From contig JBOGDU010000100.1 in assembly GCA_050743145.1 (NCBI GenBank), positions 1-13,455 of the forward strand: a stretch of 13,455 nt of DNA, read 5' to 3'. Below are positions 12,876 through 13,455 of the stretch, piece by piece (position 1 is the first letter of the stretch; each line of letters starts with the position of its first letter). Below the pieces are notes generated by a model. That model was not told where the DNA came from. It did not search any database and saw only the letters and a list, made by a program, of their open reading frames with translations. Source of the stretch: DASRTE01 sp050743145. Its GTDB lineage: Bacteria > Actinomycetota > Actinomycetes > Jiangellales > Jiangellaceae. The position numbers were made by a program, and so were the translations under genes.

Positions 12876-13455
12876 GTGGGTCGTCGTAACCGACAGCGCG
12901 GCACGATCGACAGGCGGCCCAGCGGGAGCGTCCGGGTCCGCGTGTACGCGGGCATCGACCCGGTCACGAAGAAGCGACATGAGCTGATCGAGCACATACC
13001 CGCTGGGCCGAAGGCCGAGGCCCTCGCAGAGGCCGCGCGGGTACGGCTGGTCAATCAGGTCAACGAGCGGCGGCACCCGCGCACAACCGCGACGGTGGCC
13101 CGGCTACTGGAGCGCTACCTCGGCGAGCTGCGCGTCGCCCGCAAGACCTTGCACACGTACCGCGGATACATCGACAAGCATGTCCTCCCCTACTTGGGGA
13201 ACCAGAAGGTCGGCCAGGTTGACGCCGACACCCTGGACTCGCTGTACGCCGAGCTCATGCGATGCCGTGATCACTGCGACGGCAAGACAGGCCGTACTGA
13301 TCACCGAACTCGCCGCCCACATGATTGTGACGACCGCTGCACCCCGCATACGTGTCAGCCGCTGGCGGAGTGGACGGTGCGGAAGATCCACTGGATCCTG
13401 TCAGGCGCGTTCCGCCGTGCCCAACGGTGGAACTGGGTGGCGACTAACCCCATGA
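12876..13455 (+). CDS. Tyrosine recombinase/integrase, N-terminal part (3' end outside window)
   Basis: A frame opening at GTG 12876 stays open for 193 codons to the window edge. Residues about 1-40 (SGSVRVRVYAGIDPVTKKRHEL) are the arm-type DNA-binding domain of actinobacterial phage-type integrases. Residues about 70-190 are the SAM-like core-binding domain (TVARLLERYLGELRVARKTLHTYRGYIDKHVLPYLG, then the late helix with IHWILSGAFRRAQRWNWVATNP). A Cys/His-rich insert (about 125-158: CRDHC, HDCDDRC, HTC) separates the helices and may bind zinc. The catalytic domain (R-HxxR-Y) would lie beyond the window. No ribosome site is evident. It lies about 100 bases past tRNA-Asp in the same direction, so it marks the left end of an integrated phage or conjugative element, or a relic of one. 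Confidence 0.85.
   Translation, partial: MGRRNRQRGTIDRRPSGSVRVRVYAGIDPVTKKRHELIEHIPAGPKAEALAEAARVRLVNQVNERRHPRTTATVARLLERYLGELRVARKTLHTYRGYIDKHVLPYLGNQKVGQVDADTLDSLYAELMRCRDHCDGKTGRTDHRTRRPHDCDDRCTPHTCQPLAEWTVRKIHWILSGAFRRAQRWNWVATNPM

Noticed and set aside
13180..13455. Plus-strand frame starting MSSPTWG
   Set aside because: It is an out-of-frame shadow of the recombinase gene, whose own frame has the family blocks from 12876 to the edge.

Overview
The window is GC-rich DNA with GTG starts, 4-base gene overlaps, one likely leaderless transcript and lipoprotein signals. This fits a high-GC actinobacterium, plausibly Propionibacteriales or a relative. That placement rests on style and gene content, not on a marker gene.

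Region 1 (1-2347): the 3' end of a metallo-beta-lactamase-fold hydrolase gene; a gene for an AbiEi-type winged helix fused to a DUF559 endonuclease-like domain, bracketed by two 90-base copies of an inverted-repeat element; a secreted CAP-domain lipoprotein on the minus strand; and the frameshifted C-terminal scrap of a PIN-domain (VapC-like) gene.

Region 2 (2348-6807, minus strand): a tight coxS-coxL-coxM-coxG operon encoding a molybdenum hydroxylase of the aerobic CO dehydrogenase family. The large subunit carries the form II loop AYRGAGR and the gene order is S-L-M, so it is a form II (CODH-like) enzyme with unproven substrate. No maturation genes (coxD/E/F) lie in the window.

Region 3 (7074-12462): a two-gene envelope operon (single-pass coiled-coil protein, then a trypsin-like lipoprotein protease); an AlkZ/YcaQ-like winged-helix DNA glycosylase candidate with a QAQ motif; a conserved protein of unknown function with a likely leaderless promoter; a highly structured convergent intergenic stretch that may encode a small RNA of about 150 nt; a small zincin-like metalloprotein (minus strand); and a membrane-anchored metallophosphoesterase whose stop codon lies inside a strong hairpin.

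Region 4 (12537-13455): tRNA-Glu(TTC), tRNA-Asp(GTC), then the 5' part of a tyrosine recombinase gene with a Cys/His-rich insert, running off the window. This looks like the left end of an element integrated at tRNA-Asp.

The least explained items are the paired 90-base elements around the AbiEi-DUF559 gene and the possible small RNA at 10322-10515.
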